A program made the translations under genes and the position numbers. Below are positions 58,801-64,000 of a stretch of DNA of 64,000 bases, piece after piece. The notes below the pieces were generated by a model. That model saw only the letters and a list, made by a program, of their open reading frames with translations, did not search any database and was not told the DNA's origin. Positions within the stretch are counted from its first letter, which is position 1; every line of letters starts with the position of its first letter. The stretch is from the NCBI GenBank assembly GCA_026168455.1, contig CM047427.1, positions 45,238,558 to 45,302,557 on the forward strand. Reading direction: 5' to 3'. This DNA is from Theocolax elegans. Lineage: Eukaryota > Arthropoda > Insecta > Hymenoptera > Cerocephalidae.

Positions 58801-60165
58801 TCAAATTTTTAAATTATATGGCATTGGATCACGAAAATGCTTACGTAGCAATATTCTGACGATTAAGACAATAGTTCTATGTAAGTGCGTTAGGGGGCTA
58901 CCTTTAATATGTGGCACTTATTAAAGTTTGCTATCGGTAGGGCATATATACCCCATGTCTTCCTCGTCAGAATACAGCTGGTTTTCAAAAATTTTTTATC
59001 TGTCATTTGTATCTAGAGACAAGAAGCCCGGACTCTACTGATTAGCCCACCAGGCATACTCAGGGCGAAATACAATTTTTTTTCCGTCTTATTAAGTTTT
59101 TAATAATTTTATACTACAATCAGCTAAATTTTATATTTTGTTGACTTAGCTTGTCTTAGTCTTTTTTCAAACAATCATCCTGTGAGGTTCATAAAGTGGC
59201 TGGTATTAATATAGTCCGCCTTACTTGAGATGTGATAAATGTTTCTTTGGCTTGTAAAGATCAATAAATTCATTTATCATATAAATTATAGTGCAAGAAT
59301 GCAATAAATTCACTAATTTTTATAATAGTTGGAAAAATCAAATTTTAAAATTATATGGCATTGGATCACGAAAATGCTATATGTAACAAAATTCTGACGA
59401 TTAAAACATTATTTCTATGTAAGTGCGTTAGGGGGCTACCTTTAATATGTGGCACTTATAAACTTTGCTATCGGTAGGGCATATATACCCCATGTCTTCC
59501 TCGTCAGAATACAGCTGGTTTTCAAATATTTTTTTATCTATCATTTGTATCTAGAGACAAGAAGCCCGGACTCTACTGAGTAGCCCACCAGGCATACTCA
59601 GGGCGAAATACAATTTTTTTTCCGTCTTATTAAGTTTTTAATAATTTTATACTACAATCAGCTAAATTTTATATTTTGTTGACTTAGCTTGTCTTAGTCT
59701 TTTTTCAAACAATCATCCTGTGAGGTTCATAAAGTGGCTGGTATTAATATAGTCCGCCTTACTTGAGATGTGATAAATGTTTCTTTGGCTTGTAAAGATC
59801 AATAAATTCATTTATCATATAAATTATAGTGTAAGAATGCAATATTCACTAATTTTTTTAATAGTTGGAAAAATGAAATTTTAAAATTATATGGCATTGG
59901 ATCTCGAAAATGCTATATGTAACAATATTCTGACGATTAAAACATTATTTCTATGTAAGTGCGTTAGGGGGCTACCTGTTAATATGTGGCACTTATAACC
60001 TTTGCTATCGGTAGGGCATATATACCACATGTCTTCCTCGTCAGAATACAGCTGGTTTTCAAATATTTTTTTATCTGTCATTTGTATCTAGAAACAAGAA
60101 GCCAGGACTCTACTGAGTAGCCCACCAGGCATACTCAGGGCGAAAAAAAAAATTTATATCTGTCA

Positions 60166-60236
60166 TTTGTATCTAGAGACGAGATGCCTGGACTCTACTG
60201 ATGAGCCCACCGGGAATACTCAGGGCGAAATATAAT
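60166..60236 (+). ncRNA. Hammerhead ribozyme, array 2, intact core
   Basis: Follows a short irregular unit. CUGAUGA and GAAA intact, stem I UAGAG/CUCUA; stem III UAUAA gives one U-G pair. Loop II reads ACCGGGAAU, so loop complementarity is reduced. Confidence 0.75.
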
Positions 60237-60708
60237 TTTTTTTTTCCGTCTAATTAAGTTTTTATTAATTTTATACTACAATCAACTAAATTTTATATAT
60301 TTGTTGACTTAGCTTGTCTTAGTCTTTTTTCAAACACTCGTCCCGTGAGGTTTATAAAGTGGCTTGTATTAATACAGTCCGCCTTACTTAAGATGTGAGG
60401 AATGTTTCTTTGGCTTGTAAAGATCAATAAATTCATTTATCATATAACTTATAGTGTAAGAAAGCAATAAATTCACGAATATTTCTAATAGTTGGAAAAA
60501 TGAAATTTTATAATTATATGGCATTGGATCACGAAAATGCTATATGTAACAAAATTCTGACGATTAAAACATTATTTCTATGTAAGTGCGTTAGGGGCCA
60601 CCTGTTAATATGTGGCACTTATTAAAGTTTGCTATCGGTAGGGCATATATACCCCATGTCTTCCTCGTCAGAATACAGCTAGGTTTTCAACAAATTTTTT
60701 ATCTGTCA

Positions 60709-60779
60709 TTTGTATCTAGAGACGAGAAGCCTGGACTCTACTGATGAGCCCACCAGGCATACTCAGGGCGAAATACAAT
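60709..60779 (+). ncRNA. Hammerhead ribozyme, array 2, intact core
   Basis: CUGAUGA, GCCC/GGGC, GAAA, UAGAG/CUCUA and UUGUA/UACAA intact; six of eight loop-loop pairs remain (loop I AAGCCUGG). Confidence 0.85.
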
Positions 60780-63700
60780 TTTTTTTTCCGTCTTATTAAT
60801 TTTTTAATTAATTTATACTACAATCAACTAAATTTATATTTTTGTTGACTTAGCTTGTCTTAGTCTTTTTTCAAACACTTATCCTGTGAGGTTTATAAGT
60901 GGCTGGTATTAATACAGTCCGCCTTACTTAGATGTGAGGAATGTTTCTTTGGCTTGTAAAGATCAATAAATTCATTTATCATATAATTATAGTGTAAGAA
61001 ATGCAATAAATTCACGAATTTTTATAATAGTTGGAAAATCAAATTTTAAAATTATATGGCATTGGATCACGAAAATGCTATATGTAACAATATTCTGACG
61101 ATTAAGACAATTAGTTCTATGTAAGTGCGTTAGGGGGCTACCTGTTAATATGTGGCACTTATTAAAGTTTGCTATCGGTAGGGCATATATACCCCATGTC
61201 TTCCTCGTCAGAATACAGCTGGTTTTCAAAAATTTTTTATCTGTCATTTGTATCTAGAGACAAGAAGCCTGGACTCTACTGATTAGCCCACCAGGCATAC
61301 TCAGGGCGAAATACAATTTTTTTTCCGTCTTATTAAGTTTTTATAATTTTATACTACAATCAAGCTAAATTTTATATTTTGTTGACTTAGCTTGTCTTAG
61401 TCTTTTTTCAAACACTCATCCTGTGAGGTTATAAAGTGGCTGGTATTAATACAGTCCGCCTTACTTTAGATGTGAGAAATGTTTCTTTGGCTTGTAAAGA
61501 TCAATAAATTCATTTATCATATAAGTTATAGTGTAAGAAAGCAATAAATTCACGAATTTTTCTATAGTTGGAAAATTCAAATTTTAAAATTATATGGCAT
61601 TGGATCACGAAAATGACTTACGTAGCAATATTCTGACGATTAAGACAATAGTTCTATGTAAGTGCGTTAGGGGGCTACCTGTTAATATGTGGCACTTATT
61701 AAAGTTTGCTATCGGTAGGGCATATATACCCCATGTCTTCCTCGTCAGAATACAGCTGGTTTTCAAAAATTTTTTTATCTGTCATTTGTATCTAGAGACA
61801 AGAAGCCCGGACTCTACTGATTAGCCCACCAGGCATACTCAGGGCGAAATACAATTTTTTCTCCGTCTTATTAAGTTTTTAATAATTTTATACTACAATC
61901 AGCTAAATTTTATATTTTTGTTGACTTAGCTTGTCTTAGTCTTTTTTCAAACAATCATCCTGTGAGGTTCATAAAGTGGCTGGTATTAATATAGTCCGCC
62001 TTACTTGAGATGTGATAATGTTTCTTTGGCTTGTAAAGATCAATAAATTCATTTATCATATAAATTATAGTGCAAGAATGCAATAAATTCACTAATTTTT
62101 ATAATAGTTGGAAAAATCAAATTTTAAAATTATATGGCATTGGATCACGAAAATGCTATATGTAACAAAATTCTGACGATTAAAACATTATTTCTATGTA
62201 AGTGCGTTAGGGGGCTACCTTTAATATGTGGCACTTATAAACTTTGCTATCGGTAGGGCATATATACCCCATGTCTTCCTCGTCAGAATACAGCTGGTTT
62301 TCAAATATTTTTTATCTAGTCATTTGTATCTAGAGACAAGAAGCCCGGACTCTACTGAGTAGCCCACCAGGCATACTCAGGGCGAAATACAATTTTTTTT
62401 CCGTCTTATTAAGTTTTTAATAATTTTATACTACAATCAGCTAAATTTTATATTTTTGTTGACTTAGCTTGTCTTAGTCTTTTTTCAAACAATCATCCTG
62501 TGAGGTTCATAAAGTGGCTGGTATTAATATAGTCCGCCTTACTTGAGATGTGATAAATGTTTCTTTGGCTTGTAAAGATCAATAAATTCATTTATCATAT
62601 AAATTATAGTGTAAGAATGCAATAAATTCACTAATTTTATAATAGTTGGAATAATCAAATTTTAAAATTATATGGCATGGATCACGAAAATGCTATATGT
62701 AACAATATTCTGACGATTAATAGTTCTATGTAAGTGCGTTAGGGGGCTACCTGTTAATATGTGGCACTTATAACCTTTGCTATCGGTAGGGCATATATAC
62801 CCTATGTCTTCCTCGTCAGAATACAGCTGGTTTTCAAATATTTTTTATCTGTCATTTGTATCTAGAGACAAGAAGCCCGGACTCTACTGAGTAGCCCACC
62901 AGGCATACTCAGGGCGAAATACAATTTTTTTTTCCGTCTTATTAAGTTTTTAATAATTTTATACTACAATCACTAAATTTTATATTTTTGTTGACTTAGC
63001 TTGTCTTAGTCTTTTTTCAAACACTCAGTCCCGTGAGGTTTATAAGTGGCTTGTATTAATACAGTCCGCCTTACTTAAGATGTGAGGAATGTTTCTTTGG
63101 CTTGTAAAGATCAATAAATTCATTTATCATATAACTTATAGTGTAAGAAAGCAATAAATTCACGAATATTTCTAATAGTTGGAAAAATGAAATTTTATAA
63201 TTATATGGCATTGGATCACGAAAATGCTATATGTAACAAAATTCTGACGATTAAAACATTATTTCTATGTAAGTGCGTTAGGGGCTACCTTTAATATGTG
63301 GCACTTATAACCTTTGCTATCGGTAGGGCATATATACCCCATGTCTTCCTCGTCAGAATACAGCTGGTTTTTAAATATTTTTTTATCTGTCATTTGTATC
63401 TAGAGACAAGAAGCCCGGACTCTACTGAGTAGCCCACCAGGCATACTCAGGGCGAAATACAATTTTTTTTCCTTCTTATTAATTTTTTAATAATTTATAC
63501 TACAATCAACTAAATTATATATTTTTGTTGACTTAGCTTGTCTTAGTCTTTTTTCAAACACTCGTCCTGTGAGGTTTATAAAGTGGCTTGTATTAATACA
63601 GTCCGCCTTACTTGAAGATGTGAGGAAATGTTTCTTTGGCTTGTAAAGATCAATAAATTCATTTATCATATAAATTATAGTGTAAGAAATGCAATAAATT

Positions 63701-64000
63701 CACGAATTTTCTAATAGTTGGAAAAATCAAATTTTAAAATTATATGGCATTGGATCACGAAAATGACTATACGTAACAATATTCTGACGATTAAGACAAT
63801 TAGTTCTATGTAAGTGCGTTAGGGGGTACCTGTTAATATGTGGCACTTATAACCTTTGCTATCGGTAGGGCATATATACCCCATGTCTTCCTCGTCAGAA
63901 TACAGCTGGTTTTCAAAAATTTTTTATCTGTCATTTGTATCTAGAGACAAGAAGCCCGGACTCTACTGAGTAGCCCACCAGGCATACTCAGGGCGAAATA

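Larger units (their letters stand above)
48587..64000 (+). repeat. Satellite array 2, inverted orientation, runs off the window
   Basis: Same monomer in opposite orientation. The word ATGGCATTGGATCACG recurs at 53063, 53854, 54393, 54934, 55586, 56125, 56659, 57201, 57743, 58280, 58818, 59355, 59891, 60518, 61056, 61594, 62134, 62672, 63205 and 63744; normal spacing is 533-542 bp, with irregular units at about 53378, 55187 and 60143. A Kolobok-like transposon (49103-52609) splits the first monomer. Copies are more diverged than in array 1. Confidence 0.95.

Noticed and set aside
41670..64000. CRISPR-like regular repeats
   Set aside because: Units of ~540 bp without spacers in animal DNA; a satellite array, not CRISPR.

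Overview
The window is AT-rich animal DNA made almost entirely of mobile elements and one large satellite array. I recognise no ordinary host gene. The element set (Tc1/mariner-type transposons with a DUF4817-like helix-turn-helix, piggyBac, Kolobok-like, Penelope-like, Gypsy with a tRNA-Lys primer site, and I/R1-type LINE fragments) points to an insect, most likely a hymenopteran. That assignment is inference.

Layout. 1-6.7 kb: a partial and a complete copy of a Tc1/mariner-type transposon; the complete copy (2679-6696) has ~0.5 kb terminal inverted repeats, TA flanks and a transposase split by a GT-AG intron. 7.3-8.4 kb: a 5'-truncated Penelope-like element (GIY-YIG nuclease) between inverted terminal repeats. 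9.9-14.8 kb: AT-rich repeat modules, a tRNA-like sequence, LINE RNase H remains and three hammerhead-like cores. 15.5-17.1 kb: a 1.6 kb solo LTR with AAAT target duplication. 17.2-19.3 kb: a broken piggyBac. 19.4-21.5 kb: two LTR-plus-primer-site modules; the short LTR carries a tRNA-like Pol III promoter. 23.4-33.4 kb: a rearranged Gypsy element (AATT target duplication) with gag, protease and a cut-off RT; its leader holds a 1.4 kb inverted-repeat element and is tandemly duplicated. 33.7-35.3 kb: LINE ends. 35.5-38.3 kb: a mariner-like element with a nested TTAA MITE. 38.4-41.3 kb: a THAP exon and a gag pseudogene. 41.7-64 kb: a ~540 bp satellite in two head-to-head arrays, the second interrupted by a Kolobok-like transposon.

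The main discovery is in the satellite. Each monomer carries a hammerhead self-cleaving ribozyme motif. In the best copies every core element fits: cleavage triplet AUC, stem I UAGAG/CUCUA, CUGAUGA, stem II GCCC/GGGC, GAAA and an open stem III, with an 8-nt perfect complementarity between loops I and II. In array 1 monomers with strong and weakened ribozymes are interspersed; in array 2 most copies share a change of catalytic G8 to U, so a ribozyme-dead subfamily appears to have been amplified. Transcripts of array 1 (minus strand) and of the few intact array 2 copies (plus strand) are predicted to self-cleave; full-length ~540-nt monomers would be expected only where intact copies adjoin.
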